Source: WVXT01 sp964345635 (GTDB lineage Bacteria; UBA6262; WVXT01). From it: a stretch of 64,000 nt of DNA. Made by a program: the position numbers and the translations under genes. Positions 42,419 to 49,974 of this stretch are shown in pieces (the stretch's first letter is position 1; each line of letters opens with the position of its first letter). The stretch covers positions 25,022-89,021 of the forward strand of contig CAYFRM010000075.1 of assembly GCA_964345635.1 (NCBI GenBank), written 5' to 3'. Below the pieces are notes generated by a model, which worked only from the letters and a program-made list of their open reading frames with translations, was not told the DNA's origin and did no database searches.

Positions 42419-42463
42419 AAAAAACGACAAATCAAAAAAGTTTTGTTTGATAAGGAAGTGAAT

Positions 42464-42955
42464 ATGGAAGCGATTAAAGTATTGAAGTCAAGAAGGAGTA
42501 AGAGAAAATTTTTATCCAGACCTGTTGCCCAAAAAGTAGTGGAGGATATCATCGATTGTGGTCGGCTGGCTCCCAGCGCAAACAACATACAGCCGGTAGA
42601 GTTCATTGTGGTCACCAGCAAGGAAATCAGAAAGCAAATAGCAGAAACGACCGATTATGGCAGGTTTATTGCCGAGGCGCCTGTGTGCATCGCTGTTTTC
42701 TCTCGCCAGACGAAATACTACCTGGAAGATGGCTCGGCAGCCTCGGAGAATATACTTCTGGCTGCTCACGCGCATGGATTGGGAGCCTGCTGGGTGGCGG
42801 GGGACAAAAAATCCTATGCCGAGAAAGTTCGCGAATTACTGGGAGTACCTCGAGATTTTAAACTGATTACTCTCATTCCCCTGGGCTATAGCGAGCAGAA
42901 TCCGAAGCCTGCGAAGAAAAAACTGAAAGATGTTCTCCACTGGGAGAAATATTGA
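42464..42955 (+). CDS. Nitroreductase family protein
   Basis: 163 aa from ATG 42464, with AAGGAAGTGA upstream; an in-frame TTG at 42443 is less likely. Typical elements are VLKSRRSKRKFLSRPV, LAPSANNIQPVEFIVV, SAASENILLAAHAHGLGACWV and IPLGYSEQNP. It is an FMN-dependent NAD(P)H oxidoreductase of unknown substrate, short because it lacks the insert of larger members. Confidence 0.92.
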   Translation: MEAIKVLKSRRSKRKFLSRPVAQKVVEDIIDCGRLAPSANNIQPVEFIVVTSKEIRKQIAETTDYGRFIAEAPVCIAVFSRQTKYYLEDGSAASENILLAAHAHGLGACWVAGDKKSYAEKVRELLGVPRDFKLITLIPLGYSEQNPKPAKKKLKDVLHWEKY

Positions 42956-42971
42956 GTTTCGAGATTAAGAA

Positions 42972-43979
42972 ATGCTCATTGTAGGAATTGATGAGAACGG
43001 ATTAGGTTTTCGGAATCAAAGAATGCTGGGGCCTCTGGTAGTCACCGCCTCTGCTTTCAGAATAGATAGAGGTTATGACTGCAAAAGAGATTTTTTCTGG
43101 AACGAGCTTAAACAAGTAGTTTCCAGAGAAAAAACCGATAAGCAAAGCCTTATTGTCTGTGATAGTAAAGAGCTTTTCCAGAGCAACCACCGGAAGACTT
43201 ATGAATTAGCAGAGTCCACGGTACTTGCTTTCTATTCTCTTTTGAATAGAAGGATGCCCCGGGATTTCGACGAAGATTTTTTCCCGGAAATAATTCTTCC
43301 CGGCCATTCTGTTTTCAGGGAGTGCCCTGTAGATTGGGAAGGTTCCCTCTGTGGAATGGGAACTCCTTATAGTCTTCCCGCCTGGAAAGCAGAAATTCAT
43401 TCTGTAGAAGATGTCTCGGAAAAACTCAGGAAGGAATTAAGGAAAAAGAGAATTGAATTTATTTTTTGGAAAAGCAGAATATTTTGTCCTTCCACTCTCA
43501 ATAAGGCGGGAGGAAAAAATCTGGACAAGTACTGGCTGGAGGTCGAAGCGATAGCTGATTTTATTACTATATTTCTGGAAAATTACAGAGAAGAAGAAGT
43601 TTCCTTTTTCTCAGGGAAGATAGATAGCTGGGGAGAGAAGAAAATTCTAAGTTGCCTGGCGAGCAGGTTTGCAGTTCAGCCTTGCCCCGGGGAGGCGGGA
43701 ATCGATATTTTTGCCGTTTCCCATAAAGGAAAGAAAGTTAAACTCCATTTTATCAGGTCTGGCGATAAGTTCATCTTTCCCATTTCTCTTTCCTCAATTT
43801 TTGGCAAGTACATCAGAGAAATATTTGTCAAACGGATAAATGAATTCTTTCAGAAGTTCGATAGTTCCTTGGATTGGTGTGGAGGATACAGGCAAGGTGG
43901 GAAATTCGATGGCTTCCTGAAAAGAGCCATTGAAATAGCTACTATGGAAAAGATTCCCCGAGAATGCTTATTAAGGTAG
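42972..43979 (+). CDS. Divergent RNase HII-like protein, function unknown
   Basis: 335 aa, larger than RNase HII (about 200-230). Weak but ordered resemblance: VGIDENGLG (D7, E8) to the DEAGRG start, LGPLVVTA to GPVVAAA, CDSKEL to DSKKL, FSGKIDSWG as a possible later acidic strand, and SLSSIFGKYIREIFV to the SIAAKV-RD helix. Two inserts lie at about 85-150 and 160-190. The catalytic Asp-Glu pair is retained. It may be a nuclease, a paralogue with a new target, or a transposon-derived resolvase-like fold. No family name is asserted. It overlaps the upstream frame of the DEDD nuclease. Confidence 0.6.
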   Translation: MLIVGIDENGLGFRNQRMLGPLVVTASAFRIDRGYDCKRDFFWNELKQVVSREKTDKQSLIVCDSKELFQSNHRKTYELAESTVLAFYSLLNRRMPRDFDEDFFPEIILPGHSVFRECPVDWEGSLCGMGTPYSLPAWKAEIHSVEDVSEKLRKELRKKRIEFIFWKSRIFCPSTLNKAGGKNLDKYWLEVEAIADFITIFLENYREEEVSFFSGKIDSWGEKKILSCLASRFAVQPCPGEAGIDIFAVSHKGKKVKLHFIRSGDKFIFPISLSSIFGKYIREIFVKRINEFFQKFDSSLDWCGGYRQGGKFDGFLKRAIEIATMEKIPRECLLR

Positions 43980-43990
43980 AAAGGCGAATT

Positions 43991-44464
43991 ATGAGAGCTT
44001 TTCTGGACATTGAGACATCATTTGAAGGAGAGATAACCGTTCTGGGAATATATCGTGGGGACGGCACGATAATTCAGTTAGTGGGAAAAGAGATTACCAG
44101 GTCGAACTTGCTTAAGAGCCTCACGGGAACAACTACCATTTACACTTACAACGGGAGCAGGTTCGATCTCCCCATCATAAAAGAGAAACTGAACGTAGAT
44201 CTGGATGACTTTTTTATAACCTATGACCTGATGTACGACTGCTGGGAAAGGAATCTTTACGGCGGACTGAAGAAAGTGGAACAGATGCTGGGAATCAAAA
44301 GGCGCCTGAAAGAAGTAAACGGCTGGGTGGCTATGGAACTATGGTACCAATACGAAGAAGAAAATAACAAGAAAGCACTACAGGTGTTACTGGAATATAA
44401 TAAAGAAGACATTGTTAATCTTCCTGTGTTAATGGAAAAACTCGGGAAAAGGGGTGGTGACTAA
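43991..44464 (+). CDS. RNase H-like (DEDD/YprB-type) exonuclease domain protein
   Basis: 157 aa from ATG 43991 with AAAGG upstream. DEDD residues are in FLDIET (D6, E8), YNGSRFDLP and the final YNKEDIVNL. This matches the predicted exonuclease family RNase_H_2 (PF13482). It likely degrades single-stranded nucleic acid 3' to 5'. It follows the RNase HII-like gene closely, ending two bases before the 19-aa microprotein start. Confidence 0.86.
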   Translation: MRAFLDIETSFEGEITVLGIYRGDGTIIQLVGKEITRSNLLKSLTGTTTIYTYNGSRFDLPIIKEKLNVDLDDFFITYDLMYDCWERNLYGGLKKVEQMLGIKRRLKEVNGWVAMELWYQYEEENNKKALQVLLEYNKEDIVNLPVLMEKLGKRGGD

Positions 44465-44465
44465 T

Positions 44466-44525
44466 ATGCCAGGGAAAGTGCCGGCCAAGAGGGAAAAAAA
44501 GAAGCCAAAAAAGAAGAAAAAGTAA
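44466..44525 (+). CDS. 19-aa lysine-rich microprotein
   Basis: MPGKVPAKREKKKPKKKKK, stop. GGGGTGGTGA lies 6 bases upstream, a good ribosome site. The next gene's ATG immediately follows this stop, so translation could be coupled. The composition resembles the 26-aa product at 39784. No homologue is recognised; a role as a basic peptide or as a translational coupler is inference. Confidence 0.5.
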   Translation: MPGKVPAKREKKKPKKKKK

Positions 44526-45689
44526 ATGAACATCTCCATCGGTGGGAAAGCCTATGAGGTTATTACACAACCACAGAAGCATGTACTTTTGCCCACCAGG
44601 AAAGAACTTCACGGATGGTGGCCCGGAAAGAGAGAATGCACTTCTGAGAGAATGCTCATCAATCCCTACAATGGCTGCGGGATAGGATGCTTTTTCTGTT
44701 ACTCATTGGCATTTCCCGGCCACTTTCAGACCTTCCGAAAAGAAAATGTAATTATTGTTGCCAGAGACTTCGACAAAGTCGTTTCCGACCAACTCGATTC
44801 CATAGGCGTTGCTTCCTGCGGTTATCTCTCCCCGGTAACGGACCCATTTCAGCCAATAAATAACCTTTACCATCTTTCGGAAAAAATAATCAGAGTATTT
44901 GTAGAAAGAAATATTCCCATAGAATTTATTACCAAGGCTGAGATTCCTGAAGAAGCGCTCCAGTTAATAAAAAAGCAAAAACATTCATTTGGTCAGGTAT
45001 CTTTTCTAACCATAAATGAGAATTTAAGAAAAGTTTTGGTAACCCGAGGGGCTTCCAATAGCGTGCTATTTGGGAACTTGGAAAGAATGGGAAAGAAAGC
45101 AATTCATGCCGTATGTCGGATAGACCCCATATTCCCTTATCTTACGGATAAAAAAGAAAATTTTCGACAACTGATTAAGAGGGCAAGAGATTCGGGAGCT
45201 AAACACGTGATTGCCAGTGTGCTTGACATTCCTCTTAAGATTCACAAGGAAATTCTCCGGGTGCTAAATTCTTATTTCGGGCCGGGAATAGAGTTTGACT
45301 ACAGAAAATTATACGGGGAAAATATTGATGGATATCTAAACGCAAAGGTCGATTATCGCAAGAAAATATTCGACATTTTACGAAACATCTGCGAGAATCT
45401 TGATATGACCTTTGCTTTATGCATGGAATACGAGCTAATTGACGGCGAACCCAGGGGGCTAAATCGAGAGTTCACCAATGCAACGAATTGTGAAGGCATT
45501 GACATACCTGTTTACAGGAGAGAAAAAGGGAAGTTTGTTCCCGCGGCAGATTGTCAGGGAGACTGCCTCAATTGCGCCGAAGGAAAATGTGGAGTAAAGG
45601 ATTTGGCCATGAAAAGAAAAGGGTCAAAAAAGGATTGGCGGCTCAAAGATTATCGGCGCTGGTCAAAAGAACTCAAAAGAGCGGGGTGA
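44526..45689 (+). CDS. SPL-like radical SAM protein
   Basis: 387 aa. The radical SAM cluster motif is CGIGCFFC (C-x3-C-x2-C) near residue 51. The domain layout resembles spore photoproduct lyase-like Rv2578c-type proteins. A C-terminal Cys group CQGDCLNCAEGKC may hold a second cluster. The substrate is unknown; DNA or RNA repair is suggested by family and neighbours. The ATG abuts the previous stop. It is followed by a MazG gene. Confidence 0.87.
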   Translation: MNISIGGKAYEVITQPQKHVLLPTRKELHGWWPGKRECTSERMLINPYNGCGIGCFFCYSLAFPGHFQTFRKENVIIVARDFDKVVSDQLDSIGVASCGYLSPVTDPFQPINNLYHLSEKIIRVFVERNIPIEFITKAEIPEEALQLIKKQKHSFGQVSFLTINENLRKVLVTRGASNSVLFGNLERMGKKAIHAVCRIDPIFPYLTDKKENFRQLIKRARDSGAKHVIASVLDIPLKIHKEILRVLNSYFGPGIEFDYRKLYGENIDGYLNAKVDYRKKIFDILRNICENLDMTFALCMEYELIDGEPRGLNREFTNATNCEGIDIPVYRREKGKFVPAADCQGDCLNCAEGKCGVKDLAMKRKGSKKDWRLKDYRRWSKELKRAG

Positions 45690-45709
45690 GTGCGTAAAAG
45701 GAGGCGTTA

Positions 45710-46015
45710 TTGGAAATAAGAGAATTTCAGAATTTAATGCACAAGATTTACTATTCCCGGGATGCGAAAAGAGGGCTGGGCAGGACTTTCGTGTGGTTTA
45801 TTGAAGAAGTGGGAGAGTTAGCCAAGCTGATTCGTGAAGGCAAAAGAGACAATTTTAAGGAAGAAGTCGGCGACGTATTTGCCTGGTTCCTGAGTTTAGC
45901 AAACCTCCTAAACGTAGATGTGGAAAAAGAAATCGAAAAGTATAAACGGGGCTGTCCCAAGTGCAAAAAAACTCCCTGCCAGTGTACTTATGACTACCCC
46001 AGCTTCCAATTCTAG
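45710..46015 (+). CDS. MazG-type nucleotide pyrophosphohydrolase with C-terminal zinc motif
   Basis: 101 aa. The helical metal-binding residues are in FIEEVGELAKLIREG and FKEEVGDVFAWFL (EExxE and ExxD). The C-terminal tail CPKCKKTPCQC is a Cys-rich zinc knuckle found in a subset of archaeal and bacterial MazG proteins. It hydrolyses non-canonical or excess NTPs to NMP and PPi. The start is TTG after AAAGGAGG. Confidence 0.88.
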   Translation: MEIREFQNLMHKIYYSRDAKRGLGRTFVWFIEEVGELAKLIREGKRDNFKEEVGDVFAWFLSLANLLNVDVEKEIEKYKRGCPKCKKTPCQCTYDYPSFQF

Positions 46016-46143
46016 TACTGCGAAGCAGGCAGTAGCAGGCCAGTAGTCGCAGGCTCAAGCCTGCGTAGCTTCCCGGAAAAGCAGGATCCCTCCCTTCAAC
46101 GCCCACAAAATATTGCCGAAAATACTCAAGTAGACAGTTTTAA
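46016..46143. other. Intergenic spacer with Cys-free inverted repeats, no gene seen
   Basis: Contains TACTGCGAAGCAGGCAGTAG and CGCAGGCTCAAGCCTGCG (perfect 8-bp stem), similar in style to the window's other palindromic repeats. No coding frame or U-tract terminator is evident. Confidence 0.5.
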
Positions 46144-46172
46144 TTGACAAATTTTGGTTCTTTTGCTATTCT
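46144..46172 (+). promoter_or_regulatory. Sigma-70 promoter of the yhhQ-like gene
   Basis: TTGACA at 46144-46149, 17-base spacer, TATTCT at 46167-46172. It starts the unit through the activase pair and nfo. No preQ1 riboswitch pattern is seen in the short leader. Confidence 0.65.
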
Positions 46173-46199
46173 ATGTTATAGCGACGATAGGAGGAACGA

Positions 46200-46886
46200 A
46201 TGGAAGAAAAAGAAAGGGCTATCCGGCCGGTAGAAAAGGCTTATATTCTTTTGATAGCCATTTTTGTCGGCGGGCTGGTCATTGCCGGTGTACTGGCGAG
46301 CAAGATCGTAAATGTGGCGGGCCTCATAGTTCCGGGAGGAGTTCTCGCCTACTCCATAACTTTCCCTATTACTGATGTAATTTGTGAAGTTTGGGGCAAA
46401 AAGCGAGGAAAATACGTGGTTTTTAGCGGGTTCATTAGTCTCCTGGTAGCCCTGGGACTGATTAGACTTACTCTTATCGTTCCCCAAGCTCCTTTCTGGA
46501 CCGGGGAAGAAGCTTTTGCCACTATTTTGGGTAGCACTTCGCGCATTATCGTTGCCAGTTTCATCGCCTATCTGGTAAGCCAGTATCACGACGTCTGGGC
46601 ATTCCATTTCTGGCGCAAGGTTACAAAAGGGAAATATCTCTGGCTAAGAAACAATGCTTCCACCTTTGTCTCTCAGTTCATCGATACGGCTGTTTTCATT
46701 ACCATTGCTTTTTACGGCGTAATGCCGGTTTTTACGTTAATCAAAGGTCAATATGTCGTCAAACTCCTGATTGCACTACTGGATACGCCCCTTGTCTACT
46801 TTGGCGTATGGCTGGTAAGAAGGGGAGAAAGAAATGAAGATAGGTATAGTGGGAGTTCCTCCCCAGGAAATTTTGGACAAATATAA
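46200..46886 (+). CDS. VUT-family queuosine-precursor transporter (YhhQ-like)
   Basis: 228 aa, about six membrane segments. GGVLAYSITFPITDVICEVWGKK and SQFIDTAVFITIAFYG (parts) match the YhhQ/VUT family, which imports queuine precursors. TAGGAGG precedes the ATG. The last 18 codons overlap the next gene by 53 bases in another frame, giving a charged tail (RNEDRYSGSSS) unlike the family, so the true C-terminus may have been extended by mutation. Confidence 0.87.
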   Translation: MEEKERAIRPVEKAYILLIAIFVGGLVIAGVLASKIVNVAGLIVPGGVLAYSITFPITDVICEVWGKKRGKYVVFSGFISLLVALGLIRLTLIVPQAPFWTGEEAFATILGSTSRIIVASFIAYLVSQYHDVWAFHFWRKVTKGKYLWLRNNASTFVSQFIDTAVFITIAFYGVMPVFTLIKGQYVVKLLIALLDTPLVYFGVWLVRRGERNEDRYSGSSSPGNFGQI

Positions 46887-47568
46887 GGGAAATGATTTCA
46901 TAGATTTAGACACTCTTTTCGATTTTACCGATAACAGTAAAGCCGAAATCTATCTACCGAAGATATACTGCTCCACGATTAAAAGTATCGTAGCCAATGC
47001 TTTAACCATAAAATTGGACCTTATCATTTTTGATAACGGCTATAGCAAGTGTGACAATGGCAGATTTGTTAGTGAAATTCTCAAGCGTGAGCTTGATGTG
47101 CCTATAATTACCACTCAAAATAACGCTACTCGCAGGCACCCTCAACCGATATGCGAAAGTGGTCTGGCACTGAGAAAGAAATTTGACTTGATAGTGGACA
47201 GTGTCGTCAAGGACGTTGATAAGTCAAAATTGAAACGCGCCGAGCCGGATTATGGCTTCTGGGGAGTTCCTCCCAATGATTTCAGCATACTTGATCTGTT
47301 TCCTGAGAAAACCCACGTTTTCGGGTGGGCAAGGTGTATGGAGGCAAAAGTTCCCGCGGACCTGGAATTGGAAATGTTGGTAAGGGAGGACCTGCCCACG
47401 GTATTCTACGCCCAGGCTTTCTGCAGCAAGAACTCCTTAGCCAGGTATCTGGCAAAGAAACATAACGGACTCTATGTTGAGGTTGATGACGTTCTTGATA
47501 ATTCCGTAAAACGCAAAATCGAAGCTTACCTCTTACTAAACAGGAAAAAGGGACAGGTACTTTTTTGA
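46834..47568 (+). CDS. 2-hydroxyacyl-CoA dehydratase (HgdB)-like protein, atypical and short
   Basis: 244 aa. It resembles the D-component family in fold-level signs: an N-terminal VGVPPQEILDKYKG, LDLIIFDNGYSKCDNG, VPIITTQNNATRRHPQ and five Cys residues in IYCS, SKCD, PICE, ARCM and AFCS that could hold an iron-sulfur cluster. It is shorter than HgdB (about 350-380). The next gene is an activase homologue, the normal partner. The final residues NRKKGQVLF are encoded by a REP-like motif, so the C-terminus was probably altered by insertion. The family call is tentative. Confidence 0.5.
   Translation: MKIGIVGVPPQEILDKYKGNDFIDLDTLFDFTDNSKAEIYLPKIYCSTIKSIVANALTIKLDLIIFDNGYSKCDNGRFVSEILKRELDVPIITTQNNATRRHPQPICESGLALRKKFDLIVDSVVKDVDKSKLKRAEPDYGFWGVPPNDFSILDLFPEKTHVFGWARCMEAKVPADLELEMLVREDLPTVFYAQAFCSKNSLARYLAKKHNGLYVEVDDVLDNSVKRKIEAYLLLNRKKGQVLF
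47544..47567. repeat. GGGACAGGTAC REP-like motif, copy 3 (within a coding end)
   Basis: AAAAAGGGACAGGTACTTTTTTG forms the last codons and stop of the upstream gene. The following gene starts 15 bases later. Confidence 0.72.
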
Positions 47569-47582
47569 CGGAGTGAGGCGAT

Positions 47583-48218
47583 ATGCTTTTAGGCGACGTA
47601 GGAACCAGTTATAGCAAGATATTGGATGTAGAGAAAGGAGAATATAAAGTCATTAACACCCTGGACTTGCTCAAAAACGACATCAGGTTCGATATAGCCT
47701 GCGGGCATAACGCGAAATTGAAAGCGGACAGGGTAGTTAACGAGCTGGTCGCTCTGGAAAAAGGCAGCAGGAAATTGATCGGAGACGGGAATTTTCTGGT
47801 GGTGGATGTGGGAAGTAGAGACATCAAATATGTAAAAATGAAAGATAATAAATATGAAGAGATGGATTGGAACGCTCTCTGTGGGGCGACTTTGGGATTT
47901 TCCATCGAACTTCTGGAGAACCATTTTAACGTAAAGACATCAGAGCTAAAGAAAACATCCGAATCTCTGGGGGTCACTTGCGGAGTTCTGGGTATGGCCA
48001 AGATTTTTGATAAGATTTCACAGGGGTGCGAGATAAGTAATGTTCTGGCAAGCTTTGTCAAAGGGATAGCGGATAACGTCTATAGATTCATAAACAAACC
48101 CGAATTTTTCTATTTGAGTGGTGGGTTGTGTAACAATATTCTATTTATGAATAGTTTTCCCTGTAAGATTGAGCCCTTAGGAAGGTTTGTTCTTTTGGAA
48201 GGACTGAGAAAGCTTTAA
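47583..48218 (+). CDS. BadF/BadG/BcrA-type activase-like ATPase, reduced
   Basis: 211 aa, against about 260 in HgdC. The ASKHA pattern is retained: LLGDVGTSYSKI, a second phosphate loop VVDVGSRDIKYVKM, LCGATLGFSIELLE matching the cluster-region CAAGTGRFLE, TCGVLGMAKI matching C-VFAESEI, and FYLSGGLCNN. Cys positions for a bridging [4Fe-4S] cluster are conserved. Such proteins use ATP to inject an electron into a partner dehydratase or reductase. The preceding gene is the likely partner; substrate is unknown. Confidence 0.72.
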   Translation: MLLGDVGTSYSKILDVEKGEYKVINTLDLLKNDIRFDIACGHNAKLKADRVVNELVALEKGSRKLIGDGNFLVVDVGSRDIKYVKMKDNKYEEMDWNALCGATLGFSIELLENHFNVKTSELKKTSESLGVTCGVLGMAKIFDKISQGCEISNVLASFVKGIADNVYRFINKPEFFYLSGGLCNNILFMNSFPCKIEPLGRFVLLEGLRKL

Positions 48219-48237
48219 GACAGCGGAGTCAGATGTT

Positions 48238-49143
48238 ATGCGTTTTGGATTTCACATCTGGATCAGTGAAGGATTCTCCAGAGTTCCTGAACTGGCCCGA
48301 AGGAGGAGAGCCAGGACAATCCAGTTTTTTTCTCGCAACCCCAGAGCATGGGTTTTTTCTCCTGTCGGTGAAGAGGAAGTAAGAAAATTCCGTACCGGAG
48401 TAAAAACGCTGGGAATTAGGCCCTTGTTCGTCCATATGCCCTATCTTCCAAACTTATCGTCTTCCCGGCAGGACTTTTATATCAAATCAATCGATGCACT
48501 GAGGAGAGAACTGGAAAGAGCAGAAATACTGGGCGCGCCTTTTCTAATTACCCATATGGGAAGCCGTGGGGAAGCAAGTGAAGCAGAGTCTATAGAGAAA
48601 TTGATTGCAGCAATAAACTATTCCCTGGAGAAAATCCGGAATAGAGTATCTATAGTTGTGGAGAATACTGCAGGACAGGGGAGTCAGATCGGATATAAAT
48701 TTTCACAGATTAAGACCGTCATTGATGGAGTGGCAGATAAAGAAAGAATCGGGGTCTGCCTGGACACAGCGCATGCGTTTCAGGCGGGATACGACCTTTC
48801 CCGGAGAGACGGACTGGAAAGAACGCTGGAAGAATTCGAACGATTAATTGGATTTGACAAGTTGAAACTTCTTCATCTCAACGATTCCAAGACTCCTGTT
48901 GGCTCCCGGGTAGACAGGCATTGGCACATTGGTGAAGGATTCATAGGTAGAGAAGGGTTCAGAAATATCGTAAACCACCCGACATTATCCCGTTTTCCGG
49001 GAATTATGGAGACACCCCATAAGAAAGAAGAGGACGACGTTAGAAATATGTCTGAAATAGAAAGTCTTGTAATCCCTCGCCTCAGGCCTTCGGAAAAGCG
49101 CGAGGAAGAAAAAATGAGTGACTGTTTGTCACAAGGAGAATGA
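48238..49143 (+). CDS. nfo: Endonuclease IV (AP endonuclease)
   Basis: 301 aa. The TIM-barrel zinc site is marked by VENTAGQG, CLDTAHAFQAGYD, HLNDSKTPVGSRVDRHWHIG and a C-terminal ETPHKKEEDD. It incises DNA at abasic sites, downstream of glycosylases such as the one at 14.5 kb. The C-terminal 20 residues are extra and charged. The stop region contains the ribosome site of sppA. Confidence 0.94.
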   Translation: MRFGFHIWISEGFSRVPELARRRRARTIQFFSRNPRAWVFSPVGEEEVRKFRTGVKTLGIRPLFVHMPYLPNLSSSRQDFYIKSIDALRRELERAEILGAPFLITHMGSRGEASEAESIEKLIAAINYSLEKIRNRVSIVVENTAGQGSQIGYKFSQIKTVIDGVADKERIGVCLDTAHAFQAGYDLSRRDGLERTLEEFERLIGFDKLKLLHLNDSKTPVGSRVDRHWHIGEGFIGREGFRNIVNHPTLSRFPGIMETPHKKEEDDVRNMSEIESLVIPRLRPSEKREEEKMSDCLSQGE

Positions 49144-49144
49144 G

Positions 49145-49918
49145 ATGGCCAAAAAAGGAAAGATTGCAATTGTTCCAATTAAGGGAATGGTGGTTTCTGA
49201 GGAGACCCCTTCTTCGCCTTTTCCTATCTTCGCTATGGCCAGGGTAGTCTCGTCGGCCGAAATAATTCCTTTAATTGAAAGCGTAAAAAAGAATCGCCGC
49301 ATTAGAGGGTTGATTCTGGAAATAAATTCTCCCGGGGGAAGACCTTTCCCCTGCAAAGAAATTGCAGAATGTATCAAGGACCTGGGAAAGCCCACGGTAG
49401 CCTGGATAAAAGAATATGCCACTTCCGGTGGCTACTGGATCGCCTCGTCCTGCGATAGTATCGTAGCCGACCGTTTGAGTACCCTGGGAAGCATCGGCGT
49501 GGCGTCTATCCGCCCTGACTTCTCGGAACTGATGAAGAAATTCGGGATAGACGTGGAGACAATGGCTTCGGGTATCTATAAAACGTTCGGCATCCCTTAT
49601 AAGAAGTCTACTCCCGAGGAGAAGGAATTGCTGAAAGAAGAGATGGACACCATTTACAAGAATTTCATAGAAGAGGTCACCAAGAACAGGAAGCTAAACG
49701 AGGAAGTGGTAAAAGAAATATCGACGGGAAAGATTTATTTGGGGGAAGAGGCAAAAAAGTTCGGCTTAATAGACTTTCTGGGAGGAAAGAATAGAGCCAT
49801 AGAAATAATTAAGGAAAAGACAGGAATTCGAGTATACAAAATTGTGGATTACGCCAAAAAGATGAGAAGACCATTGGGATTCTTGAGAAGAATGTTCGGC
49901 AGTTTTTCAAAAAAGTGA
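49145..49918 (+). CDS. sppA: Signal peptide peptidase A-like serine protease (S49)
   Basis: 257 aa from ATG 49145 with AAGGAG upstream. The nucleophile is S94 in EYATSGGYW and the general base K146 in SGIYKTFG, the short-form SppA dyad. Family motifs INSPGG and STLGSIGV are present. No clear N-terminal membrane anchor is seen, unlike most SppA, so it may be cytoplasmic or loosely attached. The C-terminal end FSKK and stop lie in a REP-like motif. Confidence 0.88.
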   Translation: MAKKGKIAIVPIKGMVVSEETPSSPFPIFAMARVVSSAEIIPLIESVKKNRRIRGLILEINSPGGRPFPCKEIAECIKDLGKPTVAWIKEYATSGGYWIASSCDSIVADRLSTLGSIGVASIRPDFSELMKKFGIDVETMASGIYKTFGIPYKKSTPEEKELLKEEMDTIYKNFIEEVTKNRKLNEEVVKEISTGKIYLGEEAKKFGLIDFLGGKNRAIEIIKEKTGIRVYKIVDYAKKMRRPLGFLRRMFGSFSKK

Positions 49919-49971
49919 CAGGTACAATTTTTAGAAATAGAAATGTAAAAAAGTAGCCTGTCCCCTTTTTT
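49909..49971. repeat. REP-like motif pair, copy 4 (inverted)
   Basis: GTGACAGGTAC between A and T tracts at 49909-49932 faces GTAGCCTGTCCCC at 49947-49971. The two halves form an inverted repeat, the arrangement (BIME-like) expected of REP elements. It spans the sppA stop and the whole gap to the nucleotidyltransferase gene. Confidence 0.75.
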
Positions 49972-49974
49972 ACA

